DNA from: Pseudobowmanella sp964228145
GTDB lineage: Bacteria > Pseudomonadota > Gammaproteobacteria > Enterobacterales > Alteromonadaceae
Reading direction: 5' to 3'
Assembly (NCBI GenBank): GCA_964228145.1
Contig: CAXQZJ010000071.1
Coordinates: 1-64,000 of the forward strand
Length of the DNA: 64,000 nucleotides
The translations under genes were made by a program, and so were the position numbers. The notes beneath the pieces are model-generated. The model had not been told where the DNA came from, ran no database searches, and saw only the letters and a program-made list of their open reading frames with translations. How positions within the stretch are numbered: position 1 is the first letter of the stretch; each line of letters begins with the position of its first letter. Positions 25,726 through 34,413 of the stretch are shown here, piece by piece.

Positions 25726-26346
25726 ATGATGAATCACAAAAATTTTGATGTGCAGGACGCATTAGTACCTATGGTCGTGGAGCAAACTTCGAAAGGAGAG
25801 CGTTCTTACGACATCTATTCTCGCTTACTTAAAGAGCGCGTCATTTTCATGGTTGGCCCGGTTGAAGACCATATGGCGAACTTAATCGTGGCACAAATGC
25901 TGTTTCTGGAGTCTGAAAATCCAGATCAAGATATCTTTTTATACATTAATTCACCGGGTGGTTCCGTCACCGCCGGCATGTCGATTTATGACACCATGAA
26001 TTTCATCAAGCCTGATGTTTCAACCGTATGCGTTGGGCAGGCCGCGAGTATGGGTGCCTTTCTGTTGTCAGGGGGCGCAAAGGGTAAGCGGTTCTGTTTG
26101 CCGAATGCGCGCGTAATGATTCATCAACCTCTGGGAGGCTTCCAGGGCCAGGCCTCGGATTTTGAAATCCATGCCAAAGAAATCCTGTCCATTAAAGAGA
26201 AGCTCAATCGCCTGATGGCTGAGCATACCGGACAAGATTACGATAAAGTCGCCCATGACACCGACCGCGATAACTTTATGAGTGCGGCAGATGCGGTGGA
26301 ATATGGATTAGTGGACAAGGTGTTAACCAGTCGTCTGGACAAATAA
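25726..26346 (+). CDS. clpP: ATP-dependent Clp protease proteolytic subunit ClpP
   Basis: Serine peptidase of 206 residues that forms the double-heptamer barrel fed by ClpX or ClpA. The catalytic triad is visible as S108 (GQAASMGAFLL), H133 (MIHQPLGG) and D182 (DTDRDNFMS). The short N-terminal extension before ALVPMVVEQT is probably a propeptide. ClpX is encoded next. Confidence 0.97.
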   Translation: MMNHKNFDVQDALVPMVVEQTSKGERSYDIYSRLLKERVIFMVGPVEDHMANLIVAQMLFLESENPDQDIFLYINSPGGSVTAGMSIYDTMNFIKPDVSTVCVGQAASMGAFLLSGGAKGKRFCLPNARVMIHQPLGGFQGQASDFEIHAKEILSIKEKLNRLMAEHTGQDYDKVAHDTDRDNFMSAADAVEYGLVDKVLTSRLDK

Positions 26347-26427
26347 AAGTTGCATGGCTGTAAAGTTATGCTTATCTAATAAGTAAGAGTTTACAGCTTA
26401 CGTGCAGATACACTGAGGTAGTGTTTA

Positions 26428-27699
26428 ATGAGTGATGACCACGATAAAAATGACAGCAAGCTGTTGTACTGTTCATTTTGTGGCAAAAGCCAGCATGAAG
26501 TTCGCAAATTAATTGCCGGTCCATCGGTATTTATTTGTGACGAATGTGTCGATTTGTGTAACGACATTATTCAGGAAGAAATTTCCGACAAAGTGCCTAA
26601 GAAAGAAGGCGCATCCTTGCCTAAACCTGCGGAGATACATAGTCATCTGGACGATTATGTTATCGGCCAGGAGCATGCCAAGAAAGTGTTGGCGGTGGCA
26701 GTGTACAACCATTATAAGCGGTTACGGAATGGGGATGTGCATGACGGTGTTGAACTGGGAAAAAGTAACATATTGCTGATCGGTCCAACCGGCAGTGGTA
26801 AGACCCTTTTGGCTGAAACACTGGCGCGCCTACTTGATGTCCCCTTTACCATGGCTGACGCAACAACGCTAACAGAAGCCGGATATGTGGGTGAAGATGT
26901 CGAAAATATCATCCAGAAGCTGCTGCAAAAATGTGACTACGATGTGGAAAAAGCACAACGTGGCATAGTGTACATTGATGAAATTGATAAAATCTCACGC
27001 AAATCGGACAACCCATCAATTACCCGTGACGTATCGGGTGAAGGTGTTCAGCAAGCGTTGCTGAAATTGATTGAAGGCACCGTTGCTTCAGTGCCGCCAC
27101 AAGGTGGCCGAAAGCATCCGCAGCAAGAATTTCTGCAAGTAGACACGAGCAAAATTTTGTTTATTTGCGGTGGGGCGTTTGCCGGGCTGGATAAGGTGAT
27201 TGAACAGCGTGCGGTAACCGGAACCGGGATTGGTTTTGGTGCTGAAGTTAAGAGCAAGAGTGATAAGGCGACGTTATCGCACTTATTCCAGCAGGTTGAA
27301 CCTGAGGACTTAGTCAAATACGGGTTGATTCCTGAGTTTATCGGCCGCCTACCTGTGGTAGCTACTCTTGAAGAATTGAATGAAGAGGCCTTGATTCAGA
27401 TTCTTCGTGAGCCGAAAAACGCCATTACCAAGCAATATGCCGCACTGTTCTCAATGGAAGATGTTGAACTGGAGTTCCGAGAAGATGCACTACTGGCTAT
27501 TGCTGCTAAAGCGATGGCACGCAAGACAGGCGCTCGGGGATTACGTTCCATCGTCGAAGCTGTGTTGCTGGATACCATGTATGATTTGCCGTCATTACAA
27601 GATGTCTGCAAAGTGGTAATCGATGAAACAGTGATAAAGGGTGAGTCAAAGCCTATTCTGATTTATGAAAATCAGGATAAAAAAGCCGCTTCGGAATAA
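26428..27699 (+). CDS. clpX: ATP-dependent Clp protease unfoldase ClpX
   Basis: AAA+ unfoldase of 423 residues. The N-terminal zinc-binding domain has C15, C18, C37 and C40. Walker A GPTGSGKT is at 119-126, Walker B in GIVYIDEIDKI, and the ClpP-binding IGF-type loop in VTGTGIGFGAEV. It starts 81 bases after clpP and ends at a strong terminator. Confidence 0.97.
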   Translation: MSDDHDKNDSKLLYCSFCGKSQHEVRKLIAGPSVFICDECVDLCNDIIQEEISDKVPKKEGASLPKPAEIHSHLDDYVIGQEHAKKVLAVAVYNHYKRLRNGDVHDGVELGKSNILLIGPTGSGKTLLAETLARLLDVPFTMADATTLTEAGYVGEDVENIIQKLLQKCDYDVEKAQRGIVYIDEIDKISRKSDNPSITRDVSGEGVQQALLKLIEGTVASVPPQGGRKHPQQEFLQVDTSKILFICGGAFAGLDKVIEQRAVTGTGIGFGAEVKSKSDKATLSHLFQQVEPEDLVKYGLIPEFIGRLPVVATLEELNEEALIQILREPKNAITKQYAALFSMEDVELEFREDALLAIAAKAMARKTGARGLRSIVEAVLLDTMYDLPSLQDVCKVVIDETVIKGESKPILIYENQDKKAASE

Positions 27700-27711
27700 A
27701 CTGACAATGAG

Positions 27712-27739
27712 AAAAAAGGGCCTGACCAGGCCCTTTTTT
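27712..27739 (+). terminator. Terminator after clpX
   Basis: Hairpin AAAAAAGGGCCTG-ACC-AGGCCCTTTTTT-type stem with flanking A and T runs. It separates clpX from lon, so lon needs its own promoter. Confidence 0.88.
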
Positions 27740-27791
27740 GATCCTGATGCTGTTGTAAGCAGGACAAATTAGCATTTACTTGTCAGGTTAA

Positions 27792-27818
27792 TTGATCTTT
27801 TCATCTTTAACCCCATAT
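27792..27818 (+). promoter_or_regulatory. Sigma32 (heat-shock) promoter of lon
   Basis: CCCCATAT at 27811-27818 fits the sigma32 -10 consensus CCCCATNT exactly. TTGATC at 27792-27797 is close to the CTTGAA -35, with a 13-base spacer. It lies about 50 bases before the lon ATG, consistent with the known heat-shock control of lon. Confidence 0.8.
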
Positions 27819-27868
27819 GATGAGAAAGTCTGACGCAAAGTCATCTAACAGTTTTTAAGAGAGAAAGC

Positions 27869-30217
27869 ATGAGCGAAAGCCAAGTCGACACTATCGACAT
27901 GCCGGTACTGGCACTGCGGGATGTGGTTGTTTATCCCCACATGGTGATTCCTTTATTTGTTGGTCGTGAGAAGTCAATTCGATGCCTTGAAGCGGCAATG
28001 GACAATGACAAGCAAATTTTTTTAGTAGCGCAAAAGGATGCTGCGGTTGATGAACCCGAGGCCGATGACCTGTATCCGATTGGTACTGTTGCGACGATTT
28101 TACAATTGCTCAAGCTACCTGATGGAACGGTAAAAGTTCTGGTTGAAGGGAATAAGCGTGGTGCGATGGCGGAATTTCGCAATAGCGAAGAGTATTTCTC
28201 TGCAACAATCAATGTTATGTCAGAAGCTGATGTTGCTGAAGAAGAGCAAGAGGTGCTAATTCGTTCCGCGATTTCGCAATTCGAAGGCTACGTTAAGCTC
28301 AACAAAAAAATTCCGCCGGAGGTGCTGACCTCACTCAACGGTATTGACGACGTCGCTCGTTTGGCTGACACCATGGCTGCCCATATGCCCCTGAAGTTGG
28401 CTGAAAAACAACGGGTATTGGAAATGCCTGACGTGAACGAGCGTATCGAATACCTGATGGCACTGATGGAAGGTGAAATCGATGTGCTACAGGTAGAAAA
28501 GCGCATTCGTTCACGGGTAAAGAAGCAGATGGAGCGCAGTCAGCGCGAGTATTATCTGAATGAACAAATGAAAGCCATTCAGAAAGAGCTCGGAGAGCTG
28601 GATGACGCCCCCGATGAATTTGAGGCCTTGGCGAAAAAGATTGAAGACGCCAAGATGACCGCAGATGCCAAACAAAAAGCCACTACCGAGCTACAGAAGT
28701 TGAAAATGATGTCACCAATGTCGGCAGAAGCGACGGTGGTGCGTAGTTATATCGATTGGCTGGTGAATGTGCCTTGGTTTAAGCGCAGCAAAGTTAAAAA
28801 AGACTTGGCGATTGCTGAAGATGTGTTGAACGCAGACCATCATGGTTTGGAAAAGGTCAAAGAGCGTATTCTGGAATATCTGGCTGTCCAACAGCGGGTT
28901 AAAAAGCTTAAAGGACCTATTTTGTGCCTGGTTGGTCCCCCAGGTGTGGGGAAAACCTCATTAGGGCAATCTATCGCTAAGGCCACCGGACGCAAATATG
29001 TTCGCATGGCGCTTGGTGGCGTGCGGGATGAGGCCGAAATTCGTGGCCATCGCCGTACTTACATTGGCTCTATGCCTGGTAAACTGATTCAGAAGATGGC
29101 CAAGGTTGAAGTCAAGAATCCGCTTTTCCTACTCGATGAAATCGACAAGATGTCATCGGATATGCGCGGCGATCCATCATCAGCGTTATTGGAAGTACTA
29201 GATCCAGAACAGAACAGTACCTTCAGTGACCACTATCTAGAAGTGGATTACGACCTCTCCGATGTCATGTTTGTCGCAACCTCTAATAGTATGGACATTC
29301 CGGGTCCTTTGTTAGATCGCATGGAAGTCATTCGTTTATCCGGTTATACCGAAGATGAAAAACTCAATATCGCCACTGAGCATTTGATCACCAAGCAGAT
29401 GGAACGCAATGGCTTGAAGCAGTCTGAACTGAAAATCGAAGAGTCTGCGATTATCGGTATGATTCGTTACTATACCCGCGAAGCGGGAGTTCGGGGCTTG
29501 GAGCGTGAAATCAGTAAAGTATGTCGTAAAGCAGTGAAGAAAATCCTGTTGAACAAGTCGGTAAAACAAGTCACCGTAAATCAGGATAACCTTTCTGAGT
29601 TTTTGGGTGTGCAACGTTTCGACTACGGCAAAGCAGACAAAAATAACCAAATTGGGCAGGTTACAGGTTTAGCTTGGACTCAGGTGGGGGGGGATCTACT
29701 CACCATCGAAACCACTTCAGTACCGGGTAAAGGCAAAACTACCTTCACCGGCTCTTTGGGTGATGTCATGCAGGAGTCAATCAAAACAGCCATGACGGTG
29801 GTTCGGAGTCGCGCGGATATGCTGCGGATTAATCCGGATTTTTACGAGAAGCGCGATATCCACGTGCATGTTCCTGAGGGTGCAACGCCCAAAGATGGCC
29901 CCAGTGCCGGTATTGCAATGTGTACGGCATTGGTCTCTAGTTTGACAGGTAACCCAGTACGGTGTGATGTGGCAATGACCGGAGAAATCACCTTACGGGG
30001 CGAAGTATTGCAGATCGGTGGTTTAAAAGAAAAGCTACTTGCTGCGCACCGCGGAGGCATTACCACTGTCGTTATTCCTAAAGAAAACGAGCGTGATTTG
30101 GAAGAAATTCCGGACAATGTGAAGCAAGACCTTACTATCCATGCGGTACAATGGATTGACGATGTTCTTGCTGTAGCGTTGGAAAATGACCCGCGCGGAT
30201 TCACTCCAGTAGGATAA
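27869..30217 (+). CDS. lon: ATP-dependent protease La (Lon)
   Basis: Hexameric AAA+ protease that degrades misfolded and regulatory proteins. It is 782 residues, the usual length. The N-terminal substrate domain begins MPVLALRDVVVYPHM. Walker A GPPGVGKT is at 356-363, and the catalytic serine S679 lies in KDGPSAGIAM, with the partner Lys in the following TTVVIPKENERD region. The residue numbers equal those of E. coli Lon. A sigma32-type promoter lies upstream. Confidence 0.98.
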   Translation: MSESQVDTIDMPVLALRDVVVYPHMVIPLFVGREKSIRCLEAAMDNDKQIFLVAQKDAAVDEPEADDLYPIGTVATILQLLKLPDGTVKVLVEGNKRGAMAEFRNSEEYFSATINVMSEADVAEEEQEVLIRSAISQFEGYVKLNKKIPPEVLTSLNGIDDVARLADTMAAHMPLKLAEKQRVLEMPDVNERIEYLMALMEGEIDVLQVEKRIRSRVKKQMERSQREYYLNEQMKAIQKELGELDDAPDEFEALAKKIEDAKMTADAKQKATTELQKLKMMSPMSAEATVVRSYIDWLVNVPWFKRSKVKKDLAIAEDVLNADHHGLEKVKERILEYLAVQQRVKKLKGPILCLVGPPGVGKTSLGQSIAKATGRKYVRMALGGVRDEAEIRGHRRTYIGSMPGKLIQKMAKVEVKNPLFLLDEIDKMSSDMRGDPSSALLEVLDPEQNSTFSDHYLEVDYDLSDVMFVATSNSMDIPGPLLDRMEVIRLSGYTEDEKLNIATEHLITKQMERNGLKQSELKIEESAIIGMIRYYTREAGVRGLEREISKVCRKAVKKILLNKSVKQVTVNQDNLSEFLGVQRFDYGKADKNNQIGQVTGLAWTQVGGDLLTIETTSVPGKGKTTFTGSLGDVMQESIKTAMTVVRSRADMLRINPDFYEKRDIHVHVPEGATPKDGPSAGIAMCTALVSSLTGNPVRCDVAMTGEITLRGEVLQIGGLKEKLLAAHRGGITTVVIPKENERDLEEIPDNVKQDLTIHAVQWIDDVLAVALENDPRGFTPVG

Positions 30218-30226
30218 AAACTTGCG

Positions 30227-30254
30227 AAAAAGGGCCAAAAAGGCCCTTTTTTTT
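30227..30254 (+). terminator. Terminator after lon
   Basis: Hairpin AAGGGCC-AAAAA-GGCCCTT is followed by a run of Ts. Confidence 0.86.
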
Positions 30255-30307
30255 ACATTTTTTTCATTTTTAGGGCTTTACCCAGATAAAAGTTGTGGTA
30301 GCCTAGG

Positions 30308-30363
30308 ATTCAGTTTCGCCACAGGCCTTGTCGCAAAAGGGATAGCGGCGATTCAAACTGAAT
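30308..30363 (+). other. Long imperfect hairpin in the hupB upstream region
   Basis: ATTCAGTTTCGCC at 30308-30320 can pair with GGCGA-TTC-AAACTGAAT at 30347-30363, leaving a three-base bulge, with a possible inner CCTT/AAGG stem. CCTTGT inside it could alternatively pair with ACAAGG just downstream (30364-30369). No T-run follows, so it is not a simple terminator. It could be a leader structure or a protein site. Confidence 0.5.
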
Positions 30364-30463
30364 AACAAGGGTTGCTAGGGTGTAAAGTTGCACCTCGACC
30401 TGTTAACCAAAAATTGGTCAAATGGACCAAAGCAATATAATAACAATTGAAGGGGATGATATT

Positions 30464-30736
30464 GTGAACAAGTCTCAATTAATCGACAAAATCGCTGCTG
30501 GTGCTGACATTTCTAAAGCGTCTGCTGGTCGTGCACTGGATGCCATGACTGACGCAATCACTGAAGCGCTTAAAGCAGGCGAGCAAGTTGCTCTGGTAGG
30601 TTTCGGTACGTTCAGCGTACGTGAGCGTGCTGCACGTAGTGGCCGTAACCCTCAAACTGGTGCGACTATCGAGATCGCAGCAGCTAAAGTACCTTCTTTT
30701 AAAGCAGGTAAAGCGCTGAAAGACGCTTGTAACTAA
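30464..30736 (+). CDS. hupB: DNA-binding protein HU-beta
   Basis: Histone-like nucleoid protein of 90 residues: MNKSQLIDKIAAGADISKAS, then the DNA-binding arm region GFGTFSVRERAARSGRNPQT. I use the GTG at 30464, with AGGGGA seven bases upstream, because HU proteins begin MNKSQL. An in-frame ATG at 30422 would add 14 residues not seen in the family. Its position after lon is conserved. Confidence 0.96.
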   Translation: MNKSQLIDKIAAGADISKASAGRALDAMTDAITEALKAGEQVALVGFGTFSVRERAARSGRNPQTGATIEIAAAKVPSFKAGKALKDACN

Positions 30737-30753
30737 GTCGATTTAAGACATGA

Positions 30754-30784
30754 AAAAAGGCGATGCTTAGTCATCGCCTTTTTG
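30754..30784 (+). terminator. Terminator after hupB
   Basis: Stem AAAAAGGCGATG/CATCGCCTTTTT with loop CTTAGT, followed by further Ts. Confidence 0.88.
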
Positions 30785-30877
30785 TTTGCAAAAACGCAGT
30801 TGCCGTTAAGCAAATTCTGTTGGGCCTGATTCTCACCACGTTTAATAAAAAACACCATTCACGTTGGCATTCTGGGT

Positions 30878-30883
30878 TATAAT
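30878..30883 (+). promoter_or_regulatory. Probable -10 element of the ppiD promoter
   Basis: A perfect TATAAT lies 46 bases before the ppiD ATG, after the hupB terminator. No good -35 match is seen at the usual distance, so the call rests on the -10 and its position. Confidence 0.45.
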
Positions 30884-30929
30884 CCCGACAGTTTTACCCC
30901 TATTGGTTTGATCTGGAGTTTGAAACCAC

Positions 30930-32774
30930 ATGTTAGAAAAAATTCGCGAAGAATCGCAAGGCTTTTGGGCCAAAGTGATCCTTGGATTGGTCATCATTAC
31001 TTTCGCACTGGCCGGTGTCGGTAGTTACTTGAATGAACAGGGTGATCAGCCAGCTGCAGAGGTGAATGGAGAGCAGATTAGCAGCGCACAGTTAGAAGCT
31101 CGTTACCAACAACTTTTAGAAGCTTACGGTGAAGGTATTACCCGTGCGCAGGTTTTAGAGCAAATGATTTCTGAATTACTGCTTGACCAGGCTGCGGCTG
31201 AAATGGGTCTGCGCATCGGTGAGCAGCAAATTAATCAGCGTATCGTTGCGACTGAAGAGTTCCAGATCGATGGTCAGTTCGATAATCAACGCTACAATGA
31301 CATGTTACGCCTTAATGGCCGCACACCTGCTGAATACAAGAGTGCATTACGCGTTGAAATGACACGCCAGCAATTGATTGAAGCGATTACCGGCAGTGAA
31401 TTTGCACTGGAAAGTGAAGTTCAACAGTTACTTATGTTGCAACAGCAAGTGCGCGATTTACGGGTGGCAACAGTTAGCGCAGCCAATTTCGCGGACCAAG
31501 TTGAAATCACTGAGCAAGATATTGAGTCATATTACCAAGCGAACTTGGCTAACTATGATACCCAAGAGAAAGTCAGCGTAAATTATATTCAATTTGGTTT
31601 ACAGGACTTGGTTGAGGGCATTGACGTTTCTGACGCCGAGGTAGAAGAATATTTTGCTGCTAATCAACAGCGTTATATCAGCGAACCGACTCGCACAGTG
31701 GCGCATATCATGGTCGAGTTCAAAGATGATAAAGCGGCGGCGCAGGCTGAGATCGAGTCGATTAAAGCTGAGCTGGATGGCGGTGCAGATTTCGCAGCGC
31801 TTGCTGCTTCTCGCTCTGAAGACTCCTTTAGTAAAGATGAGGGCGGTGCTCTGCCGGAATTCGGCAAAGGCGATCAAGAGCCTGCGTTTGAACAGGCTGC
31901 ATTTGAGTTGACCGAAGTCGGTCAGGTATCAGACATTGTTGAGACTGAGTTTGGCTTTCATCTTATTAAACTGTTAGACGCGCAATTAGAGCAAGCAGCG
32001 CAATTAGCTGATGTACGCGATGCAATTGAGTCAGAAATTAAGCGTGAGAAAGCAATAAACGAACTGTTCGAAGTTAAAGAACAAGTCGCGCAGCTAGCGT
32101 TTGAAATGCCAGACCACTTAGATGAGGTGGCCGCATTATTAGATAAAGAAGTATCAACCTCAGATGCCTTCAACCGTCAGCAAGCGCCAGCGCCATTTTC
32201 CGCTAATGCTGTACAGCAAGTCTTGTTCAGCCCTGAGTTAATCGAAGATCGGGTAAACAGCGATGTTCTCGAAGTGGCAGAAAACCAATATTTGGTTATG
32301 CGTATAGCGGAGTATGAGCCGGTCCGCACCAAAACTCTTGATGAGGTGGCAGAAGGTATTCGTGAGCAGCTACAGGTAGAAAAAGCGCAAGCATTAGCCT
32401 CTGAATGGGCAAGTCAGGTTGTGACGGCGCTGGAATCTGAGCAAGACGTCGATACCCTGTTGGCAGAGCAGGGTGTTGAGTGGCAAAACGTTGAGAGTGC
32501 CGGTCGTTTTGGTGGTGAACTGGATGGTCAGGTTTCACAGCAAGCGTTTAAACTAGGTACAGAGACAGGCTCCAACGCCGCCGTGGTTGAGAAATTTAAC
32601 GGTGATGTGGCTATCGTTCAGGTACTGGCTGTGAAACAAGGCGAACAAGCGCCGGCTGAGTCGGTGGCCCTGATGCAACGTCAGTTACAAAACGCCAATG
32701 CGCAGCAAACGTTAGTCAATTATATTGCTGCTTTACGTGCACAAGCCGATATTGAGCGTTACTCAACGTTATAA
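30930..32774 (+). CDS. ppiD: Periplasmic peptidyl-prolyl isomerase/chaperone PpiD
   Basis: Inner-membrane-anchored chaperone near the Sec translocon. The 614-residue protein has a short cytoplasmic N-terminus, one membrane helix (about 16-35), a SurA-N-like domain, and a parvulin domain around 245-350 (AHIMVEF, GGALPEFGKG). A second, degenerate C-terminal region follows. Gene order lon-hupB-ppiD is conserved in gammaproteobacteria. Confidence 0.95.
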   Translation: MLEKIREESQGFWAKVILGLVIITFALAGVGSYLNEQGDQPAAEVNGEQISSAQLEARYQQLLEAYGEGITRAQVLEQMISELLLDQAAAEMGLRIGEQQINQRIVATEEFQIDGQFDNQRYNDMLRLNGRTPAEYKSALRVEMTRQQLIEAITGSEFALESEVQQLLMLQQQVRDLRVATVSAANFADQVEITEQDIESYYQANLANYDTQEKVSVNYIQFGLQDLVEGIDVSDAEVEEYFAANQQRYISEPTRTVAHIMVEFKDDKAAAQAEIESIKAELDGGADFAALAASRSEDSFSKDEGGALPEFGKGDQEPAFEQAAFELTEVGQVSDIVETEFGFHLIKLLDAQLEQAAQLADVRDAIESEIKREKAINELFEVKEQVAQLAFEMPDHLDEVAALLDKEVSTSDAFNRQQAPAPFSANAVQQVLFSPELIEDRVNSDVLEVAENQYLVMRIAEYEPVRTKTLDEVAEGIREQLQVEKAQALASEWASQVVTALESEQDVDTLLAEQGVEWQNVESAGRFGGELDGQVSQQAFKLGTETGSNAAVVEKFNGDVAIVQVLAVKQGEQAPAESVALMQRQLQNANAQQTLVNYIAALRAQADIERYSTL

Positions 32775-32788
32775 GTTTGGTAGTGACG

Positions 32789-32817
32789 AAAAAAGCCGCT
32801 TAGAGCGGCTTTTTTTA
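32789..32817 (+). terminator. Terminator after ppiD
   Basis: Hairpin AAAAAAGCCGCT-TAG-AGCGGCTTTTTT. Confidence 0.88.
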
Positions 32818-32908
32818 TGCTTGCTGGTTTCTAACATGTTGTTTTTAAGGTTGAAACTCATTAACGGCAATGTCATTGTGTTGGTCAAAAATGTCTTAAG
32901 GAATTTGT

Positions 32909-33628
32909 ATGGACTTTTCGCAAACAATGGCTTCGCGACGCAGTATTCGTTCATTTCAACAAAAGGACGTTGATGACGCCGTGCTCAACGCGCTCCTGAA
33001 TGAAGCGTTAGAGTCGCCTTCCAGCTCCAATAGCCAACCTTATAAAATTGCCATAGCGCAAGGCGAGAAAGCGCGGGTGTTAGGTCAGGCGCTACTGGCG
33101 AAATATCAGCAGGCCAATATGCTCAGTAAACAATCCCTGTGGCATAAATTAATTGCAGCAATAAAAGGCGGGGTGTTGCCTGACGGCGACTTTAAAACAA
33201 TCCTTGGCAAATATCCGGGCGAATTTCAGCAACGACGAGTGGATACCGGAAAAGGCTTGTATAAGGTGCTGGGTATCGAGCGTCATGATAAAAAGGCCCG
33301 TGACGAGCAAATGGCAAAGAACTTCTATTTTTATGATGCGCCAGTAGCGATGTTCTTTTTTATTCATCCAGGCATGACACATACCGCATTGGTAGACTTA
33401 GGTATTTTTATGCAGTCTTTGATGTTAGGTGCAACTGCCAGGGGGCTGGGAACTTGTGCTGAGGGTGCGCTGGGCATGTGGCGATCCCCGCTGGAGCAAC
33501 ACTTTGATATCCCCTCAGAGTACAAACTGGTGTGTGGGCTGGCGTTAGGCTATCCCGATAATCATCCTGTCAATCAATTCAGACCTGAAAAAATGTCACT
33601 GGATTCACTACTTATAAACCAGAAATAA
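32909..33628 (+). CDS. Nitroreductase family FMN-dependent oxidoreductase
   Basis: A 239-residue nitroreductase-fold protein. The N-terminal FMN phosphate-binding region is MASRRSIRSFQ, followed by SPSSSNSQPYKIAIA; the C-terminal region includes GLGTCAEGALGMW and LVCGLALGYPD. These are typical of NAD(P)H nitroreductases that reduce quinones or nitro compounds. Substrate cannot be told from sequence. It is monocistronic and convergent with sapF, with five bases between the stops. Confidence 0.88.
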   Translation: MDFSQTMASRRSIRSFQQKDVDDAVLNALLNEALESPSSSNSQPYKIAIAQGEKARVLGQALLAKYQQANMLSKQSLWHKLIAAIKGGVLPDGDFKTILGKYPGEFQQRRVDTGKGLYKVLGIERHDKKARDEQMAKNFYFYDAPVAMFFFIHPGMTHTALVDLGIFMQSLMLGATARGLGTCAEGALGMWRSPLEQHFDIPSEYKLVCGLALGYPDNHPVNQFRPEKMSLDSLLINQK

Positions 33629-33633
33629 GTGTG

Positions 33634-34413
33634 TCACTTCTTGGTCAGGGATTGATAGGCAGAAACAATTTTTTTGCTGTAATCAGTCTTTGGCCAGGTG
33701 AATATATCGTTGGTTTTGCCGCTTTCGATCACCTCTCCCTGGCGCATAACTAATACGCGGTCACTAATATGGCGTACAATACCAATATTATGACTGATAA
33801 AGATAAAGCCCAAGCCAAGTTCGTCCTGTAACTTTAACAGCAGGTTGATGGTTTGTGAGCGCACTGACGGATCCAGTGCGGCAAAGGGTTCGTCTGCGAC
33901 GATTACCTGAGGATTGAGTATCAATGCCCTAGCCAATGCGGCACGCTGTCTCTGACCTTCAGAGAGCATATGGCGATAATAGTGAAAATGTTCTGGCAGC
34001 AGTCCGACTTGGGTTAAGGTTTGGATGATCTTTTCCCGTCGCTCGGCTGCGGACAACGGCGTATTAAGTTTTAAAGGTTCATCTAGCAAGGTGCCCAAAG
34101 GAATACCCGGGTTCAGGGAGCCCTGACTCTGTTGAAAGATCATTCTGACTTTTAAACAGCGTTCTTGCAGGTTGTCTGGAGCAAGCTGTTCACCATTAAG
34201 ATAAATCGCTCCGCCATTTGGGGTTTCAGCACCCACCAATAATTTAGCCAAGGCTGATTTTCCAGAGCCGTTTTCACCCACTATCGCCATGGTTTCACCG
34301 TGCTGCAGTGAAAAGTTAACCGGCATCAGATTAAACACGCGAGGGGTACTGAACCAGCCTGTTTTAGATACTTTCTTCCAGCTTAAATTTTCGACGGATA
34401 ACAAGGGGGTCAT
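33634..34413 (-). CDS. sapF: Sap peptide ABC transporter ATPase SapF
   Basis: ATP-binding subunit of the Sap/Dpp-type importer, 259 residues from ATG 34413, which overlaps the sapD stop as ATGA. Walker A GENGSGKS, signature LSEGQRQR and Walker B VIVADEPFAALD are all canonical. It should supply the competent ATPase site in a pair with the degenerate SapD. An upstream TTG at 34419 is less likely. Confidence 0.92.
   Translation of the reverse strand: MTPLLSVENLSWKKVSKTGWFSTPRVFNLMPVNFSLQHGETMAIVGENGSGKSALAKLLVGAETPNGGAIYLNGEQLAPDNLQERCLKVRMIFQQSQGSLNPGIPLGTLLDEPLKLNTPLSAAERREKIIQTLTQVGLLPEHFHYYRHMLSEGQRQRAALARALILNPQVIVADEPFAALDPSVRSQTINLLLKLQDELGLGFIFISHNIGIVRHISDRVLVMRQGEVIESGKTNDIFTWPKTDYSKKIVSAYQSLTKK

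Noticed and set aside
30422..30463. N-terminal extension of HU from ATG 30422
   Set aside because: HU proteins start MNKSQL, and a good ribosome site precedes the GTG at 30464.
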